The notes: generated from the sequence alone by a model not told the origin. A stretch of DNA of 37,567 nt from Eubacteriales bacterium (GCA_030540435.1 JAUNWG010000017.1:1-37567), one strand, 5' to 3'. Shown: positions 7,541-16,132, counted from the stretch's first letter. Program-made: numbers and translations.

Positions 7541-8629
7541 TTACATGATGATATTCATAAACTGGGAAATGTTCTCTGCAAACTTTTCCGGCTGTTCAAG
7601 CGCCGTGAAGTGTCCGCCACGCGACATTTCAGTGTACATTATGATGGGATAGTTCCGCTCTATCCATTCTCTCGGCGCTGGGAGAACATCGTGAGGAAAA
7701 GTGGTAATGGCTGTTGGAACAGTAACTTTGCCAAGCGGTGGCAATGTGAAGCTATTTCCATGATAGGCATAGATAGAGGTACAGGCCGTATTTGTCATCC
7801 AATAGAGCGTCAGACAATCAAGAATGTCGTCCATCGTCAATAGCGGCCAGTCGCTCCAAGCGTGATACTTCTCCGTGATCCAAGCTGCCATACCTGCGGG
7901 AGAATCGCTTAACAAATACGACAGCGTCTGCGGTTTTGTGCTGTGAATGTTGATGTATGCGCCCTCCATACGTTGCCATTCAATAGCCCTGTGTTTATAG
8001 GAGAGTTCGTCAGGTGTTAGCTCCTCGTCTGCCGCAGAAATGAGTTCCCCCACTAATCCTACGTCGGTAAGGTGGATGCCCCTAACTTCTTGCGGATAAC
8101 GTGTGGCGAGATAGCAGGTCACGCCGCGCCCCATATCGCCGCCTGTCGCCGCATATTCTTTGTATCCCAACACTTCTGTCATCAGTCGGTGCCATATTTC
8201 GGCAACCTCGGCATTGTTTAAGAAGCCTTTTGGTGGCAGCGTTGAGAATGCAAAGCCCGGCAACGATGGTACCACAAGATCGTAATCTGAAAGCAGAGGA
8301 AATACCTTCGCATAGCGTAAAAAACTGTCAGGCCATCCGTGCGTCAACAGCAACGGTATTGCGCCTTTTCGCGAACCGGGAATGTGGAAGAAGTGAATGG
8401 TCAGTCCGTCCAGCTCACACGTAAATTGGGGATATTGATTTAATTCACTCTGCTTCCGCGACCAGTCATAGCCATCACGCCAATAATCAAGAAGCGTTTG
8501 CAAATAATCGCTATCTGTTCCTAAAGTCCAATTTCCATCGTTCAATGCTCTCGGAAATCTCGTACAGCCGATACGCTGGCGAAGTTCTTTCATCCGTTCT
8601 TCGCCAAAATCAATGCAAAATTTTTTCAT
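7541..8629 (-). CDS. Epoxide hydrolase (EHN domain plus alpha/beta hydrolase)
   Basis: 362 residues. The N-terminal EHN cap (about 2-85, RxGCTRFPRALNDGNWTLGTD...YLQTLLDYWRDGYDWSRKQSELNQYP) is typical of microsomal-type epoxide hydrolases. The hydrolase fold shows oxyanion motif HGWP (97-100), nucleophile D165 in GGDMG and the catalytic His340 in RGGHF. It would open an epoxide to a diol, substrate unknown. The start has AAGGAG upstream and the gene has its own terminator-less intergenic gap to pyrC. Its GC is visibly lower than that of pyrC or rlmH on either side, and no pathway partner is near, suggesting acquisition by transfer. Confidence 0.85.
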   Translation of the reverse strand: MKKFCIDFGEERMKELRQRIGCTRFPRALNDGNWTLGTDSDYLQTLLDYWRDGYDWSRKQSELNQYPQFTCELDGLTIHFFHIPGSRKGAIPLLLTHGWPDSFLRYAKVFPLLSDYDLVVPSLPGFAFSTLPPKGFLNNAEVAEIWHRLMTEVLGYKEYAATGGDMGRGVTCYLATRYPQEVRGIHLTDVGLVGELISAADEELTPDELSYKHRAIEWQRMEGAYINIHSTKPQTLSYLLSDSPAGMAAWITEKYHAWSDWPLLTMDDILDCLTLYWMTNTACTSIYAYHGNSFTLPPLGKVTVPTAITTFPHDVLPAPREWIERNYPIIMYTEMSRGGHFTALEQPEKFAENISQFMNIIM

Positions 8630-8738
8630 ATTTATGGATACTCCTTTTCCCTATAAAAATAATTTGTTGTTCTGTTTGTATTGGGAAAATTGTAGCACAA
8701 TGATATGAATAATTCTACCGATTTTGCTCCAAACGCAA

Positions 8739-8770
8739 ATCCCGTCGCTCACGATGAGCGACGGGATCCT
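8739..8770 (-). terminator. Terminator hairpin after rlmH
   Basis: A 13-bp perfect stem (8755-8767 with 8739-8751, loop CGA) follows the rlmH stop. The minus-strand T-tract is interrupted (TTGCGTTT); on the plus strand it is followed by CCTTTTATTT, so it may work in both directions. Confidence 0.7.
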
Positions 8771-8771
8771 T

Positions 8772-9254
8772 TTATTTATGGTATTTTCCACCGGCTGCGA
8801 TGTTCAGCGCCCGGTACAGCTGCTCCAGCACCATGACGCGCGCCAGATGGTGCGGGAACGTCATGGGGGACATGGACAGCCGCAGCGCTGCCGAACGCTT
8901 GAGCGCGTCGTCCAGCCCATACGAGCCGCCGATGAGCACGCAGACCTGCGACGTGCCGCTGCCCATCCAGCTGTCCAACGTCTGCGCCAGCTGTTCGCTG
9001 GACTGCGCCTTGCCCTCGATGCACATGGCGATCACGGCGCTTCCCTGCGGGAGCTTTGCGCGGATGGTGTCCGCCTCCTTCGCCAGCGCCGCCGCGATCT
9101 GCGCCTGTGACGGGCGGTCGGGCAGCCGCTGCTCCGACAGCTCCACAATATCCAGCTTGCAGTAGCCCTTCAGCCGCTTTTCATATTCCGCACAGGCCTC
9201 GCGGTAAAATTTCTCCTTGAGCTTGCCCACGCAGATCAGCCGAACAGAGAGCAT
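8772..9254 (-). CDS. rlmH: 23S rRNA pseudouridine-1915 N3-methyltransferase
   Basis: SPOUT-class methyltransferase acting on assembled 70S ribosomes. 160 residues, standard length. Marks are the N-terminal LICVGKLKEKFYREA.AEYEKRL, the AdoMet-binding knot segment VLIGGSYGLDDALK, SPMTFPHHLARV and the C-terminal GGKYHK. It overlaps the upstream yycJ gene by 19 bp, a coupling often seen in Firmicutes where rlmH closes the wal/yyc operon. Confidence 0.95.
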   Translation of the reverse strand: MLSVRLICVGKLKEKFYREACAEYEKRLKGYCKLDIVELSEQRLPDRPSQAQIAAALAKEADTIRAKLPQGSAVIAMCIEGKAQSSEQLAQTLDSWMGSGTSQVCVLIGGSYGLDDALKRSAALRLSMSPMTFPHHLARVMVLEQLYRALNIAAGGKYHK

Positions 9255-10039
9255 TGCCGTTCCTCCTCCGTCAGCCAGATCGGCTGCTCCATCGCGCCGC
9301 GTGCCGCAACATACAGCTCGCAGTCAGTCCCCCGCAGCGCACGCTGGGTGCAGCGCAGCGCCAGCAGCGGATTGTTGTTTTTGTCGCTCAGATGTGCCAG
9401 CACGAGCCGCTTTGCGCCCGCCTGTGCGAGCGCTGTCGCGCCCTGTGCGCATTCGTCGTTGGACAGGTGCCCGTATTTGCCGCGGATGCGCTGCTTGAGA
9501 TACATCGGATATGGGCCGGTGCGCAGCATGTCCACATCGTGGTTGGACTCCAGCACAATGGTGTCACAGCCGGAAATGGTGTCCTGGATGCGCTCCGGCA
9601 GGAAGCCGACGTCGGTCACATAGCCCAGTTGATGCCCTCCGCCGTCAATGCGGTACGCCACCGGCTCCGCCGCGTCATGCGGGATCGGCATGGACTGCAC
9701 ATGCAGCCCGTCAATGTCAAACTGCTCTCCGCCTGCGAACGTCCGCAGGTTTTTTTCTGCCTGCGGCAGCTTTTGCAGGATCGCCGCTGCGGTGCCAAAG
9801 GTCGCGTAGACCGGCAGATCGTATTTTTTTGCAAACGTTGCCAGCCCCTTGATATGGTCGGTATGCTCATGCGTCAGCAGGACGGCAGATAAGTCTCCGA
9901 TCTCCATGTCGATGTCATGCAGCGCCTTGTTGAGCGCACGCACGGACACGCCGAGGTCGATGAGCACAGAGGTCTGTCCTGCATGCCACACCGCACAGTT
10001 GCCGGAGGAGCCGGACGCCACAGAATAATAAAAGCTCAT
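9236..10039 (-). CDS. yycJ: Metallo-beta-lactamase-fold hydrolase, WalJ/YycJ
   Basis: 267-residue metal-dependent hydrolase, probably an exonuclease-like enzyme linking cell wall and DNA replication as proposed for YycJ. It opens with SVASGSSGNC, then the metal motif H57-EHTDH-62, IPHDAAEP (third His), GYVTDVG (metal Asp) and the late His in LAHLSDKNNNP. The C-terminal dipeptide region overlaps rlmH. AAAGGAG precedes the start. A terminator hairpin lies between murA and this gene, so its transcription depends on read-through or a promoter inside about 60 bp. Confidence 0.92.
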   Translation of the reverse strand: MSFYYSVASGSSGNCAVWHAGQTSVLIDLGVSVRALNKALHDIDMEIGDLSAVLLTHEHTDHIKGLATFAKKYDLPVYATFGTAAAILQKLPQAEKNLRTFAGGEQFDIDGLHVQSMPIPHDAAEPVAYRIDGGGHQLGYVTDVGFLPERIQDTISGCDTIVLESNHDVDMLRTGPYPMYLKQRIRGKYGHLSNDECAQGATALAQAGAKRLVLAHLSDKNNNPLLALRCTQRALRGTDCELYVAARGAMEQPIWLTEEERQCSLFG

Positions 10040-10059
10040 AGATGCTCCTTTGTATCGTC

Positions 10060-10085
10060 AAAAAGGGGACTGCCGCAGCAGTCCC
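10060..10085 (-). terminator. Intrinsic terminator after murA
   Basis: Minus strand GGGACTGC-loop-GCAGTCCC (10085-10078 with 10073-10066) followed by a run of T (A at 10060-10064). It lies in the 62-bp gap between murA and yycJ. Confidence 0.8.
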
Positions 10086-10101
10086 TCATTTCCGGTCAGA
10101 T

Positions 10102-11370
10102 TTACTCGCTTACCAGCGTGATATCGCCGCCGATGCCGCGGATCTTCTCTACGAGGTTTTCATAGCCGCGCTCGACATAACCGATCTGCGATACCGTCGT
10201 GGTGCCATGCGCCGCAAGCCCCGCGATCACCATTGCCGCACCTGCGCGCAGGTCATGCGCAATGACCTCTGTGCCGACGAGGTCGGGCACGCCGTCAATG
10301 ACTGCTGTTTCCTTGAATACATTGATGTGCGCACCCATCTTTTCCAGCTCCTCCGCATAGCGGAACCGGCTTGCCCACACGCCCTCGGTGATATGACTGG
10401 AGCCGTCCGCCAGACACATAGCAGCCGCCATCTGCGGGTGCATATCCGTCGGGAAGCCCGGATACGGCAGTGTTTTGAGGTTGGTATGGCGCAGCGGACC
10501 AGAGCGCCTGACGCGCACAGAATCGTCATACATTTCAACCTTGACGCCCATATCCTCCAACTTCGTGCTGATGCATTCCAGATGCTTCGGGATGACATTC
10601 TTGATGAGCACATCGCCGCCGCACGCAGCGACAGCCGCCATATAAGTACCCGCTTCAATCTGGTCCGGAATGATAGAATATGTGCCGCCATGCAGGCGCT
10701 CCACGCCGTTGATGACGATCTTGTCCGTGCCCGCGCCTCGTACATTGGCACCCATCTGATTGAGGAAGTTTGCCAAATCGACAATATGCGGCTCCTTCGC
10801 CACATTTTCCATGACCGTCTGGCCCTTTGCCATCGCTGCTGCCAGCATGACATTCATCGTTGCACCGACGGTGACCACATCAAAATAAATATGGTTGCCA
10901 GTCAGGCCCTCCGGTGCGATTGCCGAGATAAAGCCGTCGCTTTCCACACGTACAAAGCCATTGAGCCGCTCAAAGCCTTTGACATGCTGATCCACCGGGC
11001 GAATCCCGCCAAAGTTGCAGCCGCCCGGCATAGCGACGCGCGCCCTGCCATAGCGTCCCAGCTCCGCGCCGATAAAATAGTACGACGCGCGCAGCTTGGT
11101 CATAAATTCAAACGTCTCTTCACTCTCCAGATTGACGCCGTTATTCTCCGTGCGGAACGTGGTCTCATCAAGCTGCGTGATCTTCACGCCCATCTTTTCC
11201 AGCGTCTCAAACTGCAGCATGACATCTACAATGTTTGGAACATTTTCAATTGTACACGGTCCGTCCACCATCAGCGCTGCCGGCACAATCGCAACGGCAG
11301 CATTTTTCGCACCGCTGATGGTGACTTCGCCTTCCAGCGGATGACCGCCGTGGATGATATATTTCTCCAA
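10102..11370 (-). CDS. murA: UDP-N-acetylglucosamine 1-carboxyvinyltransferase
   Basis: Cytoplasmic enzyme of the first committed peptidoglycan step, adding enolpyruvyl to UDP-GlcNAc; target of fosfomycin. 422 residues. The N-terminal SGAKNAAVAIVPA with the catalytic Lys22, the loop Cys118 in MPGGCNFGGIRPVD (the fosfomycin-sensitive Cys is present) and the C-terminal LRAGAAMVIAGLAA are clear. Initiation is at a TTG (11368-11370) with AAGGAG about 8 nt upstream; no ATG gives a better fit. It occupies the slot between the walI-like gene and yycJ, separated from the former by 316 bp, so it is probably a separate transcript. Confidence 0.96.
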   Translation of the reverse strand: MEKYIIHGGHPLEGEVTISGAKNAAVAIVPAALMVDGPCTIENVPNIVDVMLQFETLEKMGVKITQLDETTFRTENNGVNLESEETFEFMTKLRASYYFIGAELGRYGRARVAMPGGCNFGGIRPVDQHVKGFERLNGFVRVESDGFISAIAPEGLTGNHIYFDVVTVGATMNVMLAAAMAKGQTVMENVAKEPHIVDLANFLNQMGANVRGAGTDKIVINGVERLHGGTYSIIPDQIEAGTYMAAVAACGGDVLIKNVIPKHLECISTKLEDMGVKVEMYDDSVRVRRSGPLRHTNLKTLPYPGFPTDMHPQMAAAMCLADGSSHITEGVWASRFRYAEELEKMGAHINVFKETAVIDGVPDLVGTEVIAHDLRAGAAMVIAGLAAHGTTTVSQIGYVERGYENLVEKIRGIGGDITLVSE

Positions 11371-11686
11371 CGAAACCTTCTCCTTAAATTAACATCAGTG
11401 ACAGATGTCTGTTTCCCTTACTAGTGCGCAGCAGAAAACCAAAAGCCCTGACCATCCCTGCAAGTCCAGTGCAGGAAAATGATCGCAACCTTTTCTGTTT
11501 CCAAATCGCGCCCGTTCTCTCCGGCTTTTGCTATCGAAACAGCCGGAAAATCCAATATACACGTCTACTATGTTATCACAACTGTCCGCAGAACGCAAAC
11601 GATTTTTGCCTTTATAGACATTTTCGCGCAGGACGACACTTATCCTACACATTTCCAATGCAGCTTTGGTATGGATGCACAAACAT
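11371..11686. other. Leader and promoter region of murA
   Basis: 316 bp without a gene. On the minus strand two promoter candidates are seen near its far end, TTGCGT-17-TAACAT and TTGTGA-16-TATATT (about 11557-11605), giving a leader near 200 nt. Within the leader are two hairpins: CCGGCT/AGCCGG (about 11520-11550) and CCTGCA/TGCAGG (about 11455-11476). No known riboswitch fold is recognised. Confidence 0.4.
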
Positions 11687-12835
11687 CTATCCCACTGCCC
11701 CATTATTCATATCCGCGCCGGGGTCTGCGTCCGCACCGGTGCCTGTGTCAGTACCGGTATCAGTTTCCGTATCATAGTCGGTATCAGTATCCGCGCTGGT
11801 GTCCGCATCATAGCCCGTGTCAATATCCGTGCCGGTATCTCCGGCATCCGTATCGTCAGCTGTGTCTCCATCTGCGGTGTCCGCAGCGCCTTCCAGCTCT
11901 TCCGCCGATACGACATCGCCGGACAGGATGTTGAGCACATAATCGCCGTCATCGGTCAGGAACCGCCAGCACGGGATCGCCGTAAACCGCCCGCCGCTGC
12001 GGTCAGAGAGCACATAGACAGGCTGTGCGCTGACGATCTGGACGATATCGCTCTGTGCCGAGACAAGCGCGAAGATCATATGCGCCGGGGAATAGGACGA
12101 CAACGCGCGCACCTTTAGCGGCTGCACCTCTCCTGTGCACCATTTGCCGGTGACCGTGACCACATTGCCCGGGGCAATGCAAAATTTCAGGCTACAGCCG
12201 AGCAGCTCCGCCTGGCCCAGCTCCTGGCTCACCTCGACCGTATAGCCCGTTTCGTCCTGCATGACGGTAAAGCTGCTGCTGCGCACGCGGATATCCGCGC
12301 CGTCCAGCACATCCTGCACTATCTGCTGCGCCTGCTCCTCCGTCTGCGGCTCCGGTATACTGCCCAGCGTGACCGACGCATTCACATCGCCGGACGCGGC
12401 CCAGCTGACCGAGCCGTTGTCCCCGACCCAGACGGTGGTGTTGCCCTTTTCCGCGTAGGAAGTCGGATCACCGGTGAGCAGCGCCTGTGCGAATGCCTTC
12501 TGTACCGCATGGTCTGTGCGCAGCGTATACGGCTGCGGGCAGTCCGCCAGCGTATGGTACACGCTGGAGCCGCACAATATGCCCTTTTCCGCCAGCTTCG
12601 CGTCGATCTGCTGGCGCGTCTGGACAGAAAGGTACCAGTCATAGCCCTTCACTGCGCCAAATACCGCCAGCAGGGCAATATTCCCCGCAAGCAGCATCCA
12701 AATGCACACGGTCTTGACGCGGCCCCATGCGTGCAACCGGCGCTTGCGCCCGCCCCTGCGCAGGCCGGATAGCTTCTGCTTTACTTTTTTGAAATTCAAC
12801 TTCGGTTTTTTCAGGGAAAGCCTCCTTTTGCTCAT
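11687..12835 (-). CDS. WalI/YycI-like membrane protein with Asp/Thr-rich tail
   Basis: 382 residues. A very basic N-terminus (KRRLSLKKPKLNFKKVKQK, then RRGGRKRRL) leads into RVKTVCIWMLLAGNIALLAV (about 41-60), the R-x-KT-hydrophobic helix that opens YycI proteins, followed by an extracytoplasmic part of about 240 residues with two similar beta-rich halves. The last 70 residues are almost only Asp, Thr, Ala and Gly, a low-complexity tail not typical of the family. The start overlaps the walH-like stop by 4 bp (ATGA), so translation is coupled. YycI normally restrains the WalK kinase in the membrane. Assignment rests on position, topology and the N-terminal helix. Confidence 0.65.
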   Translation of the reverse strand: MSKRRLSLKKPKLNFKKVKQKLSGLRRGGRKRRLHAWGRVKTVCIWMLLAGNIALLAVFGAVKGYDWYLSVQTRQQIDAKLAEKGILCGSSVYHTLADCPQPYTLRTDHAVQKAFAQALLTGDPTSYAEKGNTTVWVGDNGSVSWAASGDVNASVTLGSIPEPQTEEQAQQIVQDVLDGADIRVRSSSFTVMQDETGYTVEVSQELGQAELLGCSLKFCIAPGNVVTVTGKWCTGEVQPLKVRALSSYSPAHMIFALVSAQSDIVQIVSAQPVYVLSDRSGGRFTAIPCWRFLTDDGDYVLNILSGDVVSAEELEGAADTADGDTADDTDAGDTGTDIDTGYDADTSADTDTDYDTETDTGTDTGTGADADPGADMNNGAVG

Positions 12836-14406
12836 ACTGCACCGCCTCCCTGGATCAGGCGGTCAAAGTCCGCCCGTACGACGACGATATCCTCCGGCGA
12901 AAGCGTACGGGCAATACGCTCCAGATCACTGCTGTCGTCATACCGCAGGATATACCATTGCGGGGAAACCGGTTCCCCGGTGCTGTCATACCATGCGGTA
13001 TTCAGCCCGGCGTCCGCTGTGTTGTCCACATCGCCGGTATCCGTTTCTATGTTTTCCGCATCCCACAGCGCGGTGTCCTCGCTGCTGTCGTATGCGTTGT
13101 TCTCCCATTCGCTGGCAGTGCCCTTCGCGCTGTCGATATAGCGCAGGCTGAGCACCGCATCCACCTGCGCAGTCAGCGAAGCTGCCGCCTGCCGCTCCGG
13201 CATGACGGCAATCGTCTCGCCGGTGGTCTGGCAGGTGCGCAGCGCAAGGTTTGCGCGCACCATCGCGCCGCCTTCAAATTCATACCGGGCAAAATAACCC
13301 GTCACCGCGTTATCCACCGGCACGCCGTTGACCTGCAAGCCATAAACTGCGACATACCGCCCGCTGCCCGCGTCGGTATATGCGTTCGTCAGCACCGGTA
13401 CCGCGCCGCTGTCCAACGCCCCCAGCGCCGCCGTGGTCAGGTCGTAGCCGGTCTGCACACACTGCATCAGCCGGTCATGCCCATGGGACGCCGGCAGGCG
13501 CACGCCTGTGCCGTCGTACTGAACCGAACCGTCGCGCAGCATACGGAGCGTATTTGCACCGGAAACATATACCTGCACGCCGCCCTCTGTCGTGTAGGAG
13601 CCGTCCTGCGCCGCCGTCGTATCCATGCCAAAGGCTTCCAAAATCACATCCATGGTGCTGCCATCATATGCACCAAACGACAGCACGTCAAATGTCTCGC
13701 TCTCGCGGAAATACAGCAGGTCGGGCGACACGGCAGCATTGTCCTCATCCGCCGCCAGTACGCAGTCGTTCGGCGCAAACTGCTGCGCCGCCGCGTCAAA
13801 CGCATCTTCTTCCATCTGCGTCTCGGCGCAATACAGCGAGCCGGACGCGCTGTCCCGCAGGTACAGCGTATAACCGCCTTCCTCTGCCTTGCACAACGCT
13901 GCCGTACCGATGCGGATATCCGCCAGCTCCTCCTGCAATGCGCAGTCCAGCCAGCCGGAAATGATATCCAGCGGCACACTGCCGTCATATTCCATCAGCA
14001 TCAACTCACCCTGCAGCGCTGCGCGGTAATCCGCCGTGCTTACCGGTACCGGCTGCGCCGCATGTTCCAGCGCCTGTGCCCAGATATCCGCCGTTTCCTC
14101 ATATGCCGTGCGCAGGCCATCGGTATTATATTGGATGCCGTACATGCCATCCGCACTGCGCACAGCAAACCGGGTCGGCAGCGCCGCCGCTTCGTTATCC
14201 GTCTCTGCCACACGGCTCGCGGAAGCGGTCAGCCGTGCCCGCAGACCGCTCCACGGGATGCTGTCCTGTGTCAATACCTGCGACCACAGCAGCCCGCTCT
14301 GCACGATGATACCGGCGACCAGCACGACCAGCAGCACATTGCGGAATGCTTCCCGATGTATGCCAAACCAGCGGCGGACAGCCGCGATCTTCTTTCGGAT
14401 CATCAC
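12832..14406 (-). CDS. WalH/YycH-like extracytoplasmic protein
   Basis: 524 residues with one N-terminal membrane helix (about 22-42, FRNVLLVVLVAGIIVQSGLLW) and a long extracytoplasmic part. Segments such as the LMEYDGSVPLDII strand region and YGLQVNGVPVDNAVTGYF.RYEFEGG match the general YycH pattern, and the order sensor-YycH-YycI-YycJ is that of the wal operon. Overall similarity is distant. It overlaps the genes on both sides by 4 bp, so the three products are probably made in fixed ratio. An Asp/Asn-rich stretch at about 440-475 precedes the C-terminal domain. Confidence 0.65.
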   Translation of the reverse strand: MMIRKKIAAVRRWFGIHREAFRNVLLVVLVAGIIVQSGLLWSQVLTQDSIPWSGLRARLTASASRVAETDNEAAALPTRFAVRSADGMYGIQYNTDGLRTAYEETADIWAQALEHAAQPVPVSTADYRAALQGELMLMEYDGSVPLDIISGWLDCALQEELADIRIGTAALCKAEEGGYTLYLRDSASGSLYCAETQMEEDAFDAAAQQFAPNDCVLAADEDNAAVSPDLLYFRESETFDVLSFGAYDGSTMDVILEAFGMDTTAAQDGSYTTEGGVQVYVSGANTLRMLRDGSVQYDGTGVRLPASHGHDRLMQCVQTGYDLTTAALGALDSGAVPVLTNAYTDAGSGRYVAVYGLQVNGVPVDNAVTGYFARYEFEGGAMVRANLALRTCQTTGETIAVMPERQAAASLTAQVDAVLSLRYIDSAKGTASEWENNAYDSSEDTALWDAENIETDTGDVDNTADAGLNTAWYDSTGEPVSPQWYILRYDDSSDLERIARTLSPEDIVVVRADFDRLIQGGGAV

Positions 14407-15413
14407 ACCTGCCCCCCGGCTACCGGGTGCACAATTGCGGTAAATGTGCTGCTATCCAGTGCAACAAATACAACATCCAGCCTTCTGCCGTTCTTTGTAA
14501 ACTGTCCATGTACCATGCTCTGCGTTTCATCCGGCATCGGCACGCCGCCAAAGACTTTATCAAAGGTCAGCATGTCTTCGCCTTCCGCTTCTACATCCAG
14601 TATGACGCCAAGCATCGCTTCTGCCGCAGTATTCATCTCCAAAATCAGCCCATCAGCGGCAAATTTTACATAGCCGTCGCTGATATACGGCGTGATGGCA
14701 TCCAACGCATCGGTCTGCGCTTCCTGTCCGCGGCGCCCTGCCGGTTGGTACAGTGCCAGCGCCATTGCCTCCCAATCGCCGGACGGCTGCTTGGCCTGCT
14801 CCGCCTTTTCGCGGACCTCCCGTGCTGCCAGCGCGGCTGCATCCGCGAATGCACCCGCCAGCATGTTGCTCAAAAACAGGCACAGCAGCAGACTGAGCAC
14901 AGCTGCCGCCAGCAGCAGCGCCAGCACATTCCAACACAATGTACGCATCTGCCTGCCGTCGTCCTGCACATCGATGACAAGGGAAGCCTCGCCTGTGACC
15001 GGGATCGCGATATCCATTTTTGTCCGCAGCAGAGAGGCGGAATCGCCAACTTCGCCGCTCATCGCCTGAACAATATTATCCGTCATACTGATATCCATCT
15101 GCGTGCCGCCCACGCAGCTGCCGGACTCCGCATCCCAGATGGAATACTCCCGCCCGGCACCAATGCGCAGCTGTCCCGCATTGGCATCGACGATCTGTTC
15201 GATCGCTTCCGCAGCGCTTTCCGCCGTGCCGGTTGCCGCTGTATTCATCTCAGTCAACAGATCTGTGGTGAATACCTCCGCCATATCCTGCGAAAACTGC
15301 GCACTGCTATAGCGCATGATACCCAGCAGCAGGCAAACCGACACGACCACCATTGCGGCAAGCACGGTCAGCAGCATACTGCCTGTCAATTTTCTTTTTA
15401 GTGTTTTGCGCAT
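14403..15413 (-). CDS. WalK-like membrane sensor lacking the histidine kinase domain
   Basis: 336 residues. Topology copies WalK: a membrane helix at about 12-33, an extracytoplasmic domain of about 125 residues, a second helix at about 160-183, a degenerate HAMP-like linker, and a cytoplasmic PAS domain at about 225-330. The PAS start LDAITPYISDGYVKFAADG is closely like the WalK PAS segment with its Y-[MI]-[TS]-DG core. The protein then stops: there is no H-box, no ATP-binding domain and no room for one, since the stop overlaps the walH-like start by 4 bp. The frame is intact, so this is not a decaying fragment. It follows nudF by 12 bp with no strong ribosome site. It could act as a sensor feeding WalH/WalI or as a partner of a kinase encoded elsewhere. 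Confidence 0.75.
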   Translation of the reverse strand: MRKTLKRKLTGSMLLTVLAAMVVVSVCLLLGIMRYSSAQFSQDMAEVFTTDLLTEMNTAATGTAESAAEAIEQIVDANAGQLRIGAGREYSIWDAESGSCVGGTQMDISMTDNIVQAMSGEVGDSASLLRTKMDIAIPVTGEASLVIDVQDDGRQMRTLCWNVLALLLAAAVLSLLLCLFLSNMLAGAFADAAALAAREVREKAEQAKQPSGDWEAMALALYQPAGRRGQEAQTDALDAITPYISDGYVKFAADGLILEMNTAAEAMLGVILDVEAEGEDMLTFDKVFGGVPMPDETQSMVHGQFTKNGRRLDVVFVALDSSTFTAIVHPVAGGQV

Positions 15414-15425
15414 TTCGGTTATCTA

Positions 15426-15962
15426 TTACAGCCCCATGATGAGCGCCTTGCCGATGGCTGCGACGGTCTTTGCGTCATGAATCTCTCCCGATGCAATGCG
15501 CTCGCACAGCTCCTCAAACGGCATGCGGACGATTTCGACAAATTCATCCTCATCCGGATGCGTCTCGCCCTGTACCAGCTGCTTTGCGCAGAACAAATGC
15601 AGCCGCTCGTCCATAAAGCCCGGCGACGGCCACAGCTCACCCATCGGGATCATCTCCCCGGCGCGCAGGCCAGTCTCCTCTGCCAGCTCCCGGCGTCCGC
15701 ACTCCAGCGCCTCCTCCGGGCCCTGGTCCATCTTGCCCGCCGGAATCTCCAATGTCGTCGTCTCATAGGGATAGCGGTACTGGCGCACCAGTGTAACAAT
15801 GCGGTTTTCATCGATCGGCAGCACACCTACGCCGCCGACATGCTCGCATACCTCGCGCTTGCACGGCTTGCCATTGGGCAACAGTGCATCGTCAACGCGC
15901 ACGGTCATAATTTTTCCATGAAATTTATAATCACTTTTAATTTTCTTTTCTGTAAAATCCAT
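15426..15962 (-). CDS. NUDIX hydrolase, ADP-ribose pyrophosphatase type
   Basis: 178 residues. The N-terminal GKIMTVRVDDALLPNGKPCKREVCEH and LVRQYRYPYETTTLEIPAGKMDQG are hallmarks of ADP-ribose pyrophosphatases; the Nudix helix carries R91-E92-L-A-E95-E96-T-G98. It would hydrolyse ADP-ribose to AMP and ribose-5-phosphate. AAAGGAG precedes the ATG. It has a strong sigma-A promoter and is the first gene of the transcript that continues into the WalK-like gene. Confidence 0.92.
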   Translation of the reverse strand: MDFTEKKIKSDYKFHGKIMTVRVDDALLPNGKPCKREVCEHVGGVGVLPIDENRIVTLVRQYRYPYETTTLEIPAGKMDQGPEEALECGRRELAEETGLRAGEMIPMGELWPSPGFMDERLHLFCAKQLVQGETHPDEDEFVEIVRMPFEELCERIASGEIHDAKTVAAIGKALIMGL

Positions 15963-16019
15963 AATGGACTCCTTTCGATCATACAGCTATGCTGTAACTG
16001 TGCATTTGTATACAGGTTA

Positions 16020-16048
16020 AGTATAGAATCAACTGACCGCTTTGTCAA
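16020..16048 (-). promoter_or_regulatory. Sigma-A promoter of nudF and the wal-like operon
   Basis: Minus strand TTGACA (16043-16048), 17-bp spacer, TATACT (16020-16025). The leader contains the inverted repeat TACAGC/GCTGTA at about 15982-15996. Confidence 0.75.
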
Positions 16049-16098
16049 ACCGAACCTGTGTTATTTTAAAGATATTTTTGTGAACAAGAAATGTCGGA

Positions 16099-16127
16099 TT
16101 GACTTTTCCTCATCAACGGCATATAAT
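16099..16127 (+). promoter_or_regulatory. Promoter of candidate antitoxin RNA 1
   Basis: TTGACT (16099-16104), exactly 17 bp, TATAAT (16122-16127). No ribosome site or gene follows on this strand, only a hairpin terminator 40-75 bp downstream. Confidence 0.7.
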
Positions 16128-16132
16128 AAAGA

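Noticed and set aside
10042..11424. 460-codon plus-strand open frame opposite murA
   Set aside because: It is antisense to a certain gene, its protein is rich in His, Arg, Cys and Ala with no family pattern, and it has no ribosome site. It is a product of the GC bias.
11371..11686. Possible T-box or other riboswitch before murA
   Set aside because: Two simple hairpins but no T-box sequence, no Stem I motifs and no terminator before the start.
12958..14673. 571-codon plus-strand open frame opposite the walH-like gene
   Set aside because: Same reason: composition-driven antisense frame across two coupled minus-strand genes.
14403..15413. WalK-like gene as a pseudogene fragment
   Set aside because: The frame is intact, the PAS domain is complete and the end is a 4-bp overlap start/stop junction with the next gene, which argues for a functional shortened protein.
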